Origin: Callipepla californica brunnescens
Lineage: Eukaryota; Chordata; Aves; Galliformes; Odontophoridae
Direction of reading: 5' to 3'
Assembly (NCBI GenBank): GCA_023055505.1
Contig: JALIRH010000126.1
Span: forward strand, 744,001 to 808,000
DNA: 64,000 nucleotides
Part shown: one piece after another, positions 8,765-23,081 of the stretch
Layout: each line of letters begins with the position of its first letter
Numbering within the stretch: the stretch's first letter is position 1
Notes under the pieces: generated by a model
The model's input: only the letters and a program-made list of their open reading frames with translations
Databases searched by the model: none
What the model was told of the DNA's origin: nothing
Made by a program: the position numbers and the translations under genes

Positions 8765-11659
8765 ACCAGTATTGCTCTGGTATATAAAATGCACTGTGTT
8801 GGTTTTCTGAATATAGTTTCATCACCCTAAATCCACTGAAGTTCTCATTTAGTCATATATGTCCACCTCTGTCCTCACTATTAGACACACACAGCTGATG
8901 ATCCTGCAAGACCACTTTATCCTGCTCTGCAAGGACCTGGTCTCAAGATAGCTCAAAAGATGCTTCCTTTTGCACCAAGAAGACAGTTCATTGGCCAGCT
9001 TCTGACATTCCCAGGTTGGCATGCTGCTTTGCACAAACAGGGTAGAAGATAGAGGCTTGCACAGCATGTGTCCTAATTATTCAGCAGGTAGAAACATAGA
9101 TATTGGTCTTAAGCTGAAATGGTAACCCAGAACTAAAGTGTTCAATGTTATAATCAGGCTACTAAGTCTTCCAAGCTTCTGTACTGATCCTGCAGTATTA
9201 TGCTAAGCTTTCATTTCAAATCCTGGATAACTCAGTCTAACTTCCTCCATCAGACTATAAAGAAAATATATTGCATGACCTGCCTAGTTCTTGCCAATAG
9301 TGTAAGAGAATGACATACGCTGTATGGCCTTCATTTATTGCCATCTTCTTTTTGACTGAAAGACTGTTTAAAGAGTATGCAACTGGGGCAGCCAAAGGCC
9401 TATAAACCATTTACTCCTTATTTTGAAGGCTCGTGAATGACTTAAATGATGCATGGATTTTGTTATGGCTTTGTCCACGTTTTACCATGTTTTATCTGTG
9501 TGGATTAAAGCTTATCAAGCTGTTTAAAACCCCCTCTGTTTCCATTACTTACTGGGGCCTAACTTTGTGGTGCCACCCTACCTTAGGCTGTTAAACAGCA
9601 ACCACAGTAAACGTCTTTGACACAGGGATGTGTGCATCAACTGTGTGTACCTGTGCTCTCTAGGTTTTGAAGGAGGAACTAAAGAGCGTAGGAAATGAAT
9701 GTAATCCATCTCACTGTGAGATGTTATGAGAGGGCAGTGCAGTTTTATGAACAAAAACTCTGTACAGTTGACTATGTCCCTTTGCATTTTCAGACCCATG
9801 TACCAAGAAGCACCAAAATGTGTCCGTCCAAATTGTCTGGCCAAGGTTACACATAAGAAATAATGCTCTCAGTTACATCTCCATTGTTTCTCTGAGTTTA
9901 TTCTTGATTGGTGACATGGACTGATACTGGACTTGGTTTTTTTTGATCTCTTGGAGGAGATGATGTTTGGGATTCTGTACCTCACTATTAAAATACAATA
10001 TGTTGTATTTATTTGGGTATTTGGGGACTTGTTCTTCATCTTGTCTAATGATCTATCTTTAGGTCATCTTGTTCCTTTTCAGTACATGTTCTGCTGCTGC
10101 TTCTGGTGCTTTCACACTCATACGTACACACACTACTACTTTGTGTCAACACCATTTTTAATATCTGTTACGAATCACTGCTAGTGAACCAAATAGTTCC
10201 TCCTTCTCCACCAAACACTTTGTTCCTCAAGTGCAAGCCTCACTTTTTATTTCCATCTCTGCTGTAGCATATGAAATATGATTGTAAGCATGTCCTAGTA
10301 AGAACACCCCATTTACTCTCTAATTCTGCCCTGTTTCAGTGGGTCATTAGTGGAACAAGGCCAGAAGGAGATTCAATTTTTTGTTCAAGTCTGAAAGGAC
10401 AGTGTTTCAAAACTGCAGAGTATGCTATTAACAAGGATTCATCCTTTGGCAATGCATTCTTTCTACTGCAAAATACTAGCTGTGTGGAACCTAAGACCCT
10501 TATTACAAATTCATGAGTGATTTTAATCCATTCTGGCAGCATTCATAAGCATTGCAGTCATCTGGAAGCAAAAAAGATCATTGGATTGTGCGAAATAATA
10601 CAGCTAAGCTCATATTTGATCTAGCTCACTAGTGAGAAAGGAGTACTTAAACTTTTTTAAAAAATTAATCAAGATAAGTTTCTTCTGTGTTGGATTTAAC
10701 AAATGTATTTAGAAGTCATGTTCTATAAGGCATAAGAACTCAATGCAGGCTATCAACAAAAGAAAAAAGGTTATCTTGATAAAAGGCCCTTGATGTGCTG
10801 GAGGAATTGTAAAAGTATGTAAAACTTAACCACCAGTTGTTAGAAAGTAACTAATAGGATAATATGGCTATCAAGACTTTATTTCTGTCATCATCATTTT
10901 TAAACACTTCTTCCAAAATGTTACTTTCCCTTTGAGCATCCTTAACCTTGAGGCACTGTTTGCCGCAGAGACAAAACTGTCAAAAAGGAAATCATATTTG
11001 AGAGCAAGCAGCTTTTATTTCCCCGGGGCACTATGGTGCAAAACGATAGCAGGAGTCAACAAGTAACATTTATTGTGGTAAATGCTTGAGGAAGTATCCA
11101 ATAGCTGTTTTTCATACAATTTTCATATTATTATTTTTCCCAGTAAGCACCTGTTGTGGGAACAAACGAGATGTTATGTGATCACAAGTCAGAGACAGAG
11201 TTTGGGTGGGAAGGGATGCATTGAAATGAATGGTATTCCAGAGCTGTTGTGATTCTTTAATACAGTCAACTCTGATGTAAGTCCAAAAGTAAAGATTCAA
11301 CTTTAAAATACCAGCTCTTATTTCTATAGAACACTAAGCACAGCTGAGCTTTAGTGAAGGCTCTTAAATGATATGAAGTCTCTAACTTCCATCAGTAGAA
11401 TAAGTTTGTCCTGCTTGCTCAGATGTGCAAAAGGAACTAATGTAAGGAAAGATTGTAATTCATCTCTCTTCGCAGTCTGTCATGAAGAAATTACGGTTTA
11501 ACATCTTGCTTTGCCACTGAATAATCAGAATTAGGCATCTTTTCTCTCTATTCAGTCATGAATAATTTGCATTGAGCGGTACCAAGGAACAGTGTAATGA
11601 AGTCACCCCCAGGCAACCAAAGAATCTGATGAAATTAAGCCAGTTCATAAACTACATCT
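8765..11659. other. Intergenic, no gene seen
   Basis: This is AT-rich unique-looking sequence with no recognisable coding exon, RNA gene or young repeat. The open frames here are short, lack conserved motifs and look like chance. Confidence 0.55.
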
Positions 11660-11761
11660 AGGCCAGAAAAGAAGAAACAGCATAAGGGATAAGGAAAAGA
11701 AGAAACAGAGTAAAAGAAGAAAAAGAGAAAAATAAAACAAGAAAAAAAAGGAAAAGAGATT
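11660..11761 (+). repeat. Purine-rich (GAA/AAAG) low-complexity tract
   Basis: About 100 bases consist almost entirely of A and G (AGAAGAAACAG, AAAGAAGAAAAAGAG and similar), with a few interruptions. Confidence 0.8.
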
Positions 11762-14700
11762 CAGGCCTGAAACAGAGCAGCAATCCAGGGAATATTTAGA
11801 TTGGTTTATATTTATTTACAAACGTTGGTAGCAGATGGTTACCAACATTTCATCATTATATCTGTTTAAGCAAACTTAAAAGCTGTAAGAAACAGCACAA
11901 TTTATATAGCAACTCGCCTTCTTTAGCCCACTCTTGATTTGCGTTACCCAGAACAAATCCCATTACAATTCATCACACAGCTAAGTAGCTAAAAAAAGGA
12001 AATAGATGCAAGTGTAAAACCAAGAAAAGTGGCACAGTCGTTCAAAACTAGAGATCAGTTGTTTCTCCACCATGGATGCCTGCTTTGACTGACAGTTCTG
12101 TGCACAAAGGATCATTTTCAGAAGATTTCTTCCCCTCCTAAACAAGGAGCATACCTTGGTTATTAAAGCTTATAGAGGCTATAGAAGCAGACACTGCCTG
12201 AGCAGATAGAGAGGCCTAATTTATCTCGCTGCTCTCTTTATAAGGGAGCATAAGTAGCAGACGAACTGAGCTAGGCCACTCTTGTCCCACATAACCCTTC
12301 CATTTCCATGCAACACACAAGCTGCCTGAGATAAGGTGATGACTGAGAGATGATGGTGGCCAGTTAAATGGATGCCTGTCATACTTACTTGTTAAAAAAT
12401 GCTGTATGAAAAAAATAAATTAATAAAAATGGGAGTCTCGAGTGAATTTCCCCAAAAGAATGCCTCACATCGAAGAGTTGTCATACTGGGCAAATAATAG
12501 CTTTTGTTTAACTTCCTCTGAAACACTTTGATTCAGCTGGGCTGCATTCTCTCTTGAATATTTAATTCACTCAAAAATTCAAGAAGAAAGATTATATTTT
12601 CATGGACAGCTGGAAGGAACTGCTAGTGATACCAAAGTGGTGATGGAAGAAAACATCAATTATATCACCATAAATGAGATGAGCAATATAATGAGCAAAC
12701 AGTGATTTAAAAATGGAAACATGAATGTTTGCTCTGTAAATATTTAGACTGGAGCTGAATTTCCTGTTCCTGTTCTAACTAGTGGCAAGGGACAGGGTCA
12801 ACACTTGTTAAAAAGGGTATCACTATAGGTGGTCCAGAGATGTGGATAGCACCACCACTTCCCTGTCTGACTTGGCCTCACACGCTGCCTGAGTTCAGAA
12901 ACCTCTGTTGAGCAAGAGCCCAAATTGCGTGCCTATGTGTGTGAGCCTATCTGAAAAAGAATTACGGACTGTACATTTATAAATCAAAAGAATTACTGAA
13001 TATACTCTTTTGTTCCTTGCTGGGAAAATCCTGTGTACAGTGGCAAAGTAACCTCATAAAAAGCAAGTGGAGTCTTAACTGGAAGGGATTTAGAATATGC
13101 TGATTGAGCTGATTACATTAAAAATAATAAGCAGAAGGAAAAAAAATACAACCAACTTCCTATCTCATTTATATGTAGTGAATGCTGAAAACAACTTTTA
13201 TGAGTGAGCATTGACTTAATTAGAAGTGGCGTGCTTTCAAAATATTCTTTCTGCGTGATTCGACACATCACACAGCAAGTTTCGCTTAAGACTAAGACAT
13301 GCATATTTAGCTGTGATGCTTGCAGGCTATAATCCTGCTATACTTATTCACCGAGGACCTGCGTCAAGAGTTATGCAGCCCCTGGCTTACACATTAGCCC
13401 AATGTATGAGCATTTCCATGCCAAGATTTGAACGATGCTTTCGTTCCCTCATTGTTTCTGCATCACTCTTGGGCAGTGGAGCACAGAGCTGGCTGTGCTC
13501 TGTTTGCTGCTGTCTGTGCCACCTGTGTTAACCCTGGCACATGCAGGGTGGCAGAGATGGGGACAGAGATGCAGGGCTGACAGCACCTTGGTTTGTCTCT
13601 GCCCTCACTGCCGGCCAGCCCAGTCCTAGAAACAGATGGGCACTAAGTCAGTTTGGGGCTTGGAAGCAATGCCAGGCTGAAACCACTGTCCTGAAGAGTG
13701 GATGATGGATGGGGGCAGACTAGGAACTGGCTGGGAGCCCTGAATCTCTCTGCAGTTTCAACATCACTGCGCTGGAGCAGACTTTGGCAGCATCTGCGCT
13801 TACCTTCTAGCAGGCGCTGAATCATCCTGCTCAGCTGATCTGAGGCTGCCCTGCAAAGGGACTGTACCCATCTGGGGCTAGGTCATGCTCTGGGGCTGGT
13901 GATGCTCCCTGTTCCCTAGTGCAGCTACAGCCACCCGCTGGAGGCAGATGCATCTAGTTCAACCCTGAGAAACAGACAGATTCACCAGACTCCGGGCCAG
14001 CAGATTTATGGAGTTGCTGTTTTCCCCTCTGTGCCATAGAGTGAAGCTGGAGCCCTTCCATTCCTTGGGAAGCAGAAACTCAGGGCCTGCCTGGTGGTGC
14101 ATGCAACTGCTGCTGTTGGACTCATCTTAAAAGTCGCTAGTAATGACATACTTAGGCTACAGCAGCTCACATTTTCATTAGTGATGCTGCTTCTGGAGAG
14201 GAACGCTGAGTAGTAATCATTATTATTGCTTTAGCAGATTGTATCTGTACACTGCTGCCACCTGCCACTCTGTACCATGCTGCAGAAGCAGCCCTGGCTT
14301 TAAATCCTAGTGGGTGACCTTATTATTAGATCCATGTTTTCAAAACCCACAGGAGGCTGGCCCCAAATTATTTGATTTAGAAATGAACGCGTTGGAGGAG
14401 GCTTCCTTTTCATTGCTGCATAGCTCCTAGGTCTTTAGCATCCACACAGGTCTTTTTTCATTATTCTCTCTGCAGCAGGCTAAGATTTTAGGTGAGAGGA
14501 AGAAGAAAGAAGAGGGGAGGGAAGTGCAGAAGGATAGGAGGTTAAGGAAGAAGAAGCAGATTCATGAGCTCTAACCCACAGCAACCCAGCTGATGGACTA
14601 CCTGAGTGCTGAAGTTTAGTTGAAGTGAGAGTGCTGGGATTTCAGGCTTTTCACTTGAGTGCTCTCTTTTTACTTTCTGAGATATTGGAAATGTGGTGCA

Positions 14701-16434
14701 GAAGGATAGAGTAATTTAGGGTGCATGGCTTCCCTTGCTGACTGAGTGTCATAGAGATGATAAATCAGAAGAGTATGTATTAAAAATAAAAGTTAAGTTA
14801 GAAGGGTACGCAGCAATAAATGCTTGGATGGCACTACATACAGAAGTGCAATATGATGGTGGTGAAAGAATGGTGCTTTGAATGGGTGACCAGCTGCTCC
14901 GGGGCCTATCCAGGCAGTCACCTGGGCCAGCACCAAAGACAGCATTGTTCTGGATTGTTTGAAAGGATCTTTATGCTGTGCAAATCCTTGTGTTCACTGA
15001 TTCAATAGAGATGCGTAAGTTCACAACACGTCAAGTCTGGACATAACTTTAATTTAAAATTTGAACTCTTTGTCTCAAATCTGGAAGCTGACTCCAAAAT
15101 GTGATTTTATTCACTGTGAACAGTGTCATTTAAATGCGAACTGTGCCTTGGCTGTGGTCAAAGGTTTGTGGCATGCATTGTTTCCCTTTTAAGTATGTGT
15201 AGAAAGAAGGAAATTTGTAGCTGAAAGCCTGATAATGCAGTTATCCTTGTTCAATTTTTCAGCACCATCTGTTCTTCCCAAGTAAGAATTCCTGACAAAT
15301 CATATGAGCAAAAACTTACTTTATTTCTCCATGCAGCAAACGAACCATTAGAGTTACGGAAATCTGGTTGGGCAAAGAAATATGTTTATAAAATGATTGG
15401 TTTAAGTCTTTGTTGTCTGAGAAAATGACTTTTTAATGTACTGACAGCTGTCTCCCTCTGGCATGTTTTCAGTTTAACAGTTTATGTTGGAACCAGATCA
15501 TTTGTTTCATAACTGGCTGCTGCATAACAAACAGCACTTTTAAATCTCCAATCAGCCCACGTATCACATAAATGCTAGCTGTCCCCATTGGGATACCTTC
15601 TCAATCACTACTTTTTCTTAATCGTGCCTGAAAAATACGTAAATAATATGGCCACATCATAATCCTCTTTTAAGTCACACAGATGAGAACGTGACTTGCT
15701 TGAAACCTTCAGGTATTTTAATAGGTTGTCATAGTTGAGAGTTGAGGCAGCAACCCAGCACATTAATGCATACTTATTTGCTAAAATAGTTCTATAGTGC
15801 TTATTTAAATCCTATCTAGAAAACAAATGTTATTATTATTTTCTGTTCCCTAGAGCCTGTTTTTAAAACCCACTGTGCTGGGCATGGTGCACATACAGTC
15901 TGCATGTTCACAGGCTATGCCGGGGGTTCATTCAGCTGTCTTCAGACCTCACTTTCAGATGCAGGAGCTCTGGGCTTCATTTCTCTCCATCTGTGTCCAG
16001 CGGTGTCCAGCTGGATGCAGGCTGGCTTTGTGTGGGTGGGGACAAAGCTCTGCATGGAGCCTGATGTGAGCCCTCACATCCACTGCGCAGCACACAGGAC
16101 ATCTTCACCACAGCTTTGGGGCGGCACCTGTACCTTCAGTTGAGAACTGCAGCCTGAACACAGAAATCAATTTGTAGTGGGTGCAGCTGGAAGCGGCACA
16201 GAGGGAAGTTTTCTTCATTTCCATCTAAAATGGTTGTTGCTAACCAAACAGTGAACAATACCCATCCCTGGTGTATTTCTGTGGCACGTTCTGAGTCTGT
16301 GATCTGTCCTTAGGCTATGTGCACTCTGAACTGAAATATTTATTTTGTGTCAAAATAATGTGCTTATGGATCGTGTGAAAACAAAATAAATGTTAAAAAC
16401 TTCACAAGCTTTACATTACCAATGAATAGATCCA
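11762..16434. other. Intergenic, no gene seen
   Basis: No supported gene. A second purine-rich tract lies at about 14491-14560 (GAGGAAGAAGAAAGAAGAGGGGAGGG and onwards). The 13.3-14.1 kb part has somewhat higher GC but no coherent protein. A lone left half of a REST-type motif (TTCAGCACC at 15258-15266) lacks its right half. Confidence 0.55.
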
Positions 16435-16455
16435 CAACAACAACAACAACAACAA
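16435..16455 (+). repeat. (CAA)7 microsatellite
   Basis: Seven uninterrupted CAA units, followed by AAAT. Confidence 0.95.
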
Positions 16456-19156
16456 AATACAAACTTCCTGGAGGAGTAAGCATCAGATAAAGTATCTGCA
16501 GAGGAAAATGTGTCTGGATAATGCCTTTAGAATGAAAAATAAAGAAACCTCATTAAATAAGCAAGTATTCACTGGCAGGCTGCCTGAAGCTGCAGCCATA
16601 GGTGAAAAGGTGTCTTCTGACCTATGGCCTCAAGGATTCTCCCGGTGATCTCTGACAATACAAGACAGTGGGGCACAGTGCAACAGGAATGTGAAATATG
16701 GAGCTGTGTGGGCAGCATTATCAAGCTTATATTGACAGGACATCGTGCAGCTTCCTTTCCCTATGGTGACTATGGAACCTAAATTAACCCTGATTCAAGC
16801 TAAGGTTTGGACATTATGACTGCATTGGATCCTGGCTGATCCCATTTAACTCAGTATTCACTGGAGCTGCTCATAACGCTAGCACAGGTTGCACCATATT
16901 GAGCCATGTGCCCTGTTTTGGGAAAAAAAAAAAAAAAGGAGGGCTGTTTTGGAAGAAGAGATGATGATCAACTTTCAAGCACAGAACTTGCCACATCAGT
17001 TAGGCTGACCTTCAGTTGCAACCAAATCTTCATGGTTAGAAGGGAAGTTGTGGAGGCTGTGCAAATACCTTGGATAATCCAGTCCCAGTTTAGAGGAATA
17101 CTAAGCAAGGGAAGTACTTTGCCATTTCATCTGTCTGCCTCTTCTATTTACATAACCTTGGAAAGATCCACTCATTCTGGAATCTGAGAAGCCTGCGTGT
17201 ATCATATGCTACCCACATCACATATTTTTTGGACATCTATTGCTGAAACTCTGGGAGAATGTACATTTAAGCTATTTAAAACTGAAGCTGATATTTTTAT
17301 GCCTGTACCTGAGTGGAGGAGAGGAAGGAGGTTGGTTCACATTTGGTTCTTGTTCTGGTTCAAGTCCCTTAGCTCTGGAGCACACCCAGATTTGGTAACA
17401 AAGATAAACCTTGGGGAATTTTCAGGTCTAAATAGTTTTGTTGTGAAGTTCCAGCTGTCAGGTGCAAGCGGAAGACCTGGTCCCCAGATCAGATTGGATG
17501 GAAAGATCTCATATCTGGGTCAGTCTTGCTCCCTCTCTGACTGCAGAAGCTCACAGCCATGGTAGGGAAGCAAATCAGGCATGTCTGCCTTAGAAGTATT
17601 CAATTTTTGGGAGCTAAAAATTCCCCAAGTTCTGGAGCTGCCAGCACAATGGCATTCAAGGTGGGCTTTTCTCCAGGTGCAGCAGAGGATAGCAATAGCT
17701 ATCCTGGGTGCAAACAGTGCAGAGGGAAAAAGCTGAAATTACTGCAGTAGTAGAAACAAAATATTAATAGTTCTGAGAATAGATTTCTTAGTAATATTTC
17801 TTTAAAAAAAAACAAAAACTGTAAATTCTGTTTTTTAAATTGTTGACCCTCTTGCAAGATACTCTCAGCTCTGGAGTGTGTCCTACAGTATATTTTTTGC
17901 AGTAATTCAGACAATAGTGAAGTGTCAGGAATGCAACATCAGGTGTGTGAAGATATGTAATAGCATTCATGGGCTTCTGTGATGACACAAGCTTTGTTAA
18001 AGCTCTCTGACTATAACAGATCTCAAATAAGTGATTGTTCTGAATAAATTGTCTACACCATTGTTTTCATACGGCAAACAGAACAGAGCCAGTTTTAAAC
18101 AGGCTGGATAAAAACGACACAGAATTCACTGTGTGAAAGGAAAGGACGATTTCAATTGTATCTTCCCTGCTATTTTCTGAACACTTCTTATATTTAGTTA
18201 TTTATTTTACTGCACAATTCTTTTGGTTCATAAACAGAAGAGGCTTTGGAAAGTGTCGCCTCCCACTAATAAACATGGGAGTTGCGCACAGTCATTCGCT
18301 TAATGTTGTGGAACAAGGAGTCTCTTATACAGCCACACAAGGGGCAGAGCTTGGGAAAACTTTGATATGGCATTCCTCCAAGCCACAGCTGAAGAGGGCT
18401 GTGCTTTTGTTTCTTAGATTTCAGATGCTAATTGCAGCAGAATACTTGTCCAGTGCATTAGTGAAAGCCTTCAATAAAACAGACGAGCCGCAGCAGTCAA
18501 TATTTATGGGTCAGCGATGAGCTGAAGCCTTAGTATTTTGCAGGTGCTGTCTTCCTCATGGGCCCTTGCAGTGGGCTTCTGACCTCTCACAGTCATTCCA
18601 GACTCTGTGTCCAATTTTGTGAGAGAGTGGCTGTCAATCCAATGCAGATGATAGCAGCTTGTCGCCTGAAACTCGCACTGCAGCTTCAGCTGAATGCGGC
18701 ATTTTTGCTGTCTTAGGTCATGATTTACTGAAGGTTTACAGGATATTTTACTTTGGAGGGAGCGGAGCAGCGGCAGCAAAGCAGCAGAGAGCCGGGCAGC
18801 GTGCCCAAGAGGAGCAGCCTTTGAACAGGCCCTGCTTTACAAGGCGCTCCCTTCCAAATGCACTGATGCTTTGGGAATGTCATGGTCCACTGGTCCTCCT
18901 GGCAGCACATCCTTCAGCCTGCTCGCCCCACTGCCCTGTGCTTTGGGGCTGCCCACAGCCCCAGAACAACTCAGGCCGAGAGGGAGATGTCAGTAGCCTC
19001 AGGCTAGAAGGCAAAACACTCATCCCTGCTGTGTTCCTCCTGCTAAGTTTAAACCCTGGCTGAGACCTCAGGGCATGGCTACTCAGCCCAGTGCTCTCAG
19101 GGAATGAGACCTCTGGGGCTGGAGAAGGTCCTCACCCTGTGTCGAGTCTTTCCCTA
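16456..19156. other. Intergenic, no gene seen
   Basis: Two adjacent plus-strand open frames (16906-17187 and 17197-17565) are the longest here. Their translations show no domain, signal peptide or recognisable family, and the first runs through a 15-A homopolymer (16922-16936). I treat them as chance. Confidence 0.5.
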
Positions 19157-19194
19157 GGTACTACCTAATAGGTAGTAAAGGTACTACCTAATAG
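19157..19194 (+). repeat. Duplicated short palindrome
   Basis: The 15-mer GGTACTACCTAATAG occurs at 19157-19171 and again at 19180-19194. Between and within them, TACTACCTA-A-TAGGTAGTA (19159-19177) is a perfect 9-bp inverted repeat with a one-base centre. Confidence 0.9.
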
Positions 19195-20423
19195 GGCTCA
19201 TAAGAAATAAGAGAAATGTCATGTCAAAAGCCTTCTGTTTTAAACAGCAGTGTCAGCTGAAATGGGCGTATTTTTTAATTTAGCTTTCATACTATATCAA
19301 TTCCAGACGGTTACATTTTCCCTGTGGTAATATTACCAAAGTAATTCTTACCCGAATTCACATCACTCTTAGATAACTGGAAACATACCATAAGTATTAG
19401 GTGTGTACTGGAAATGAAGAATTGCAGAAAACAGTGGCCTCACCCTTGAAAATGACAAAGTATTTTCCTGTTGAGAAAATCAGCCAGGCTGCCTTCTAGT
19501 GTACTTCTCAAATCTGCTGCAATGGTCAGCTTCCTCTTTAAAAACCTCCAAGTGCCAGCATTATACTCGTGGTGGGTTCTGATTTTTGCTGTTGTTTAAT
19601 TATGGCAATTAAAGCATGAGGACATTTCCAACAGAAGCCATGAACGGGGGACCCACAGTTAAGGTGGGGTGAGAATATGAGTTGCTCCTTGCTTTGCTTC
19701 TTCCATTCCACCCCGTACTGGGCAGTGCTGTGAGCTCCTGTTCTGCCCGGAGTGGTTTTGTGTTCTCGAGATGCCTACCGCTGCTTCACGTTCATTTCAG
19801 AAATAGTTCTGTACGTTATTGTGAGAGCAAGATGCCATCTAGTGGTCGGATTTTCATCTCACAGGCTTGAGTTTGCTTTTCTGAGCAGCTTGGGGATGCT
19901 AAATAACTAACACAGCGTTTTCAGTTTTCATTATAGACCCAGGTCCTCCACTAATACCCAAAAGCTTTTAAAGTAAAATGGTCTACTTTTAATCATAGCC
20001 CAGAAACCGTCACTTGGAGATCATAATCATTTATGAATTTATGAAAGCAAAATGCTGATATATGCGATTTATTTCTCTGAAGTCAAGCAAACAGATTAAT
20101 TTTGCAAAGTGTAATGATTTTGTGCAACTGCTTGGAAAAAGGTAGTGCAAGCATTATTGAGGAGAAAGTCTATGATTCCCATAATTTAGGTTGATGTAAA
20201 TAGCTTTTAGGACTGCCTCATCTGTTTTCCACATTTCTTTATTTCTCAACCTCAAGTACAAAGCCGAGTGATAAGAATACCAATATGGAAAAGTGCAAAG
20301 ATTATAGAATTTGGGAGCACTTAGATGTGGATTTTTCCCCACTTGGTTTTTCAAGAACGACCTGTAAAATTAAGAATCAAACTATCGTTTTTGATAGGCC
20401 ATTCCCAATGATTGGATCCACTT
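19195..20423. other. Intergenic, no gene seen; carries a CTCF-type motif
   Basis: No coding sequence recognised. The one notable element is the motif at 19833-19845, listed separately. Confidence 0.5.
19833..19845 (-). promoter_or_regulatory. Candidate CTCF core motif
   Basis: On the minus strand this reads CCACTAGATGGCA, matching the CTCF core consensus CCASYAGRKGGCR at all 13 positions. The upstream GA also fits. Occupancy cannot be judged from sequence. Confidence 0.55.
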
Positions 20424-20676
20424 ATAATTATAGAATCATAGAATGTCCCAAATTGGAAGGGACATACAGTGATAATTGAGTGCAACTTCTGGCCCCATAC
20501 GAGACCACCCGAAAACCAAACCCTACGCCTGAGAGCATTGACATGATATTTATTCAACTCTGTCAAGCTTGGTGCTGTGAACACCTCCCTGGGCAACCAG
20601 TCCTAGGGCCTGACCACCCTCTGTTGAAAAACTTTATCTTGCTATCCAACCTGACCTTCCCCTGAACCTCCATTTC
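20424..20676 (-). mobile_element. CR1 LINE 3' fragment
   Basis: It starts with the reverse-oriented tail (ATAGAATCATAGAATG) and a diverged AATTGGAAGGGACAT. It then follows the CR1 3' region: GAGAGCATTGACA, AAGCTTGGTGCTGTGAACACCTCCCTGGGCAACC, and TGACCACCCTCTGTTGAAAAACTT. It is 5'-truncated in the way typical of CR1 copies. Divergence suggests an older subfamily. The short open frames across it are remnants. Confidence 0.9.
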
Positions 20677-23081
20677 CTCAGTCCAGATTCTTCAGGAAAT
20701 AATGGGGAAGTCAAGAGTGTGATTGCAGAAATATGTTAGCAGTAGAGGGTAACTGCCATCAAGGTTCCCTTGCTGGGTCTGCCCAATGTGCTCTGGTAGA
20801 GGGCACATTATGGATGGGGCAGCAGAGCCCTGAGAATTTCAGAAATGACTCCAGCTCTTGAAACAGCTCAAAGGTGAAAGCAATAAAGTGGATATGGAGC
20901 TGCTCTCCCTTCCACTTCTTTGAGGCTGCTTTCAAAAATCAGTGCCTGCATCTGTAGGACCTGCTCTCTGTGTATGGCTGTGTGCTGCCTGTTTACAAGC
21001 ACTGGATATCTTTGCTGTATTGGCTCACAGCAAGCTGCTGTGGCTGTATGTCTATACTCATGAACTATGTGAGTCCCTCATCCCTGACTGCATGCATAGC
21101 CCCTGTGCTGCTCCAGGCTTGCTGGTCAGTCAGTCCATCAGGTTTGTGAGCCCATGAACACAAAATGTCTACCCCTAAGCTACTCCCTGAGCCAAGTTTT
21201 GATGGTTTCCAAGAGCAGTGTCCAGGCCAGCCCTATAACAGCTCAATTCAGCTGGTGTTACCGTGTCCAAGCTGGTGTCAGCTTGTGGAAGAACATAATA
21301 TAGCAAAGGTGTGAATCCAAGCATGGGATTCAGGGAAAAGAAAGCTTCTGTACCATTGCCAATTGATTTTATTTTTTGGCAACACAGAGGCTTTTATTCT
21401 CACTGCATCGCAATGAGGCCTTAATAGTTCATTTAAGTGCCTCTTTGCCTTTCCATTCACTCCACACTGCAGCTGGCATGCCCAAGAAAGCCAGCTTGCT
21501 CTGAACACACATTAAACATCAGCCAACGTCTGCAAAGCAGAAGTGGCACGTTGATGTTTCACAGCCAGGAGGCACTGGGATGACAGAAGAAAGCTGGGGA
21601 GGAGGGTTATGTTTCTGCCCCACCTAGTGTATCCTACCTGCAGCAGCAGAGACACAGCAGCTAGTGCTGTGGGCTCAGACCTGCTCACATGGATGGAGTC
21701 AAAGAAAAAGTGCAGCTGCTAGAGGTGGTCATTGAGTTGCAGGTGACCCGCTTCCTTACAGCAGTTTCTGCCTGCAGAGGCTGGATTTCTCTACGTCCAC
21801 ATTTATTTTGAGAATTTAAGCAAGCAATCATGAAATTCAGCAGCAAATGTTGGCTTTTTTCTTTCTTACCTTTTATTTTTATTATTATTATTTTTTTTAA
21901 ATAATCTGCGATGCTGATTGACATTAAGAAAAGAAAAAGGAAGGAAAAATTCAATGAAAGTGATTCATTTCCCTCCTCCCTCCATCTGTCAGCAATGACA
22001 AGCAGCAAATAGAGCAGCACCGCATCCTGCCCTGGGTCAGGTCAGCACCACATGCTGCTGCAGAGTCAGCATGATCAGAAACCAAAATATCTGTAAATGT
22101 CAGGTGTGTCTTGCACAGACGGCAGAGGTGAAAGGAACCCCTGTGCTCAGGCACTCTGCTCTTCTGTATAAACAGGATCTGGAGCTGTTCTCTGCAGCTG
22201 GATGACAGCCAGCTCAGAAAGACAGAATTTCATTTTAAGAGCCTCTGCAATTCCCCTGTTAAAGCTTACCAGATGCTTCTTTCCTTACTTCAAGGAAACT
22301 GTGTCCTGTGTGGGAGCTGAGTTTACATACACAGAGTTCTGCTACTAGCTAGTGAGCATTGGTCACCAGCCGACTGAAGGATGGAGAGCCAGGCCTAGAG
22401 GCAGCTCACAGTAGGAGAAGATGGGGGACCTGTGCTTGTTGCTCCCCTGTCAGCCCCTAAAAGAGCTGATGCACAGCACTGATCAGCGCTGACAATGAGC
22501 TGCAACCATAGTATTGTCCACCGCCTCCCCATTCCCCATGAACTCATGGTTGTAAAAGCAGCCCCAATGCCAGAATTTTTTTTTACCTTCTATCGGAAAT
22601 GATTGTGAGATCCTTTTGGGAACAAGGTGAAGGACTCAATGCCTCTACAAGCTGAATAACTGATCTCTCTGCATCACAGGAATTCCCTCACCACAAAGTC
22701 ATCACATTCTGTGCTCCCCCTGTGAATTCATTCCCTTTTGCATCCTCCCTGTACACAGATTATTATAGCAACGGTGTCACAGCTGCTGCATACAGAGATG
22801 AGACAGTTTTCCTGCCCTAGCCCTCTTTATTGTGTTGATTTTTCCATGTTATCATGATCATCAAGTCCTTCCCAGCTCATTGCTCTCTGTGACCAGCAGT
22901 CCACGCCCTCAGCTGACACAGGTCTATGGGTGTGTTTCCAAGAGGATGGTTAAAAGTCCTCTAAAGTTCCGGCAGGCCCTGGGCACAGGCGGTCTAATCA
23001 ATCAAGCCAGATGTTCCTCCTGAAGTTCAAGTTTTTGCTTCTCTCTGAACCCCAGTAATCCTTTCCTGATACTGAGTTCAA
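20677..23081. other. Intergenic, no gene seen
   Basis: Unique-looking sequence with a short T/A-rich run near 21870-21900. No coding exon or repeat family was recognised. Confidence 0.5.

Noticed and set aside
15258..15275. REST/NRSF RE1 element
   Set aside because: Only the left half (TTCAGCACC) matches; the right half GGACAG-type sequence is absent.
16906..17565. Two adjacent plus-strand open frames (93 and 122 codons)
   Set aside because: No recognisable domain or composition bias, one crosses a poly-A run, and there is no promoter or splice context.
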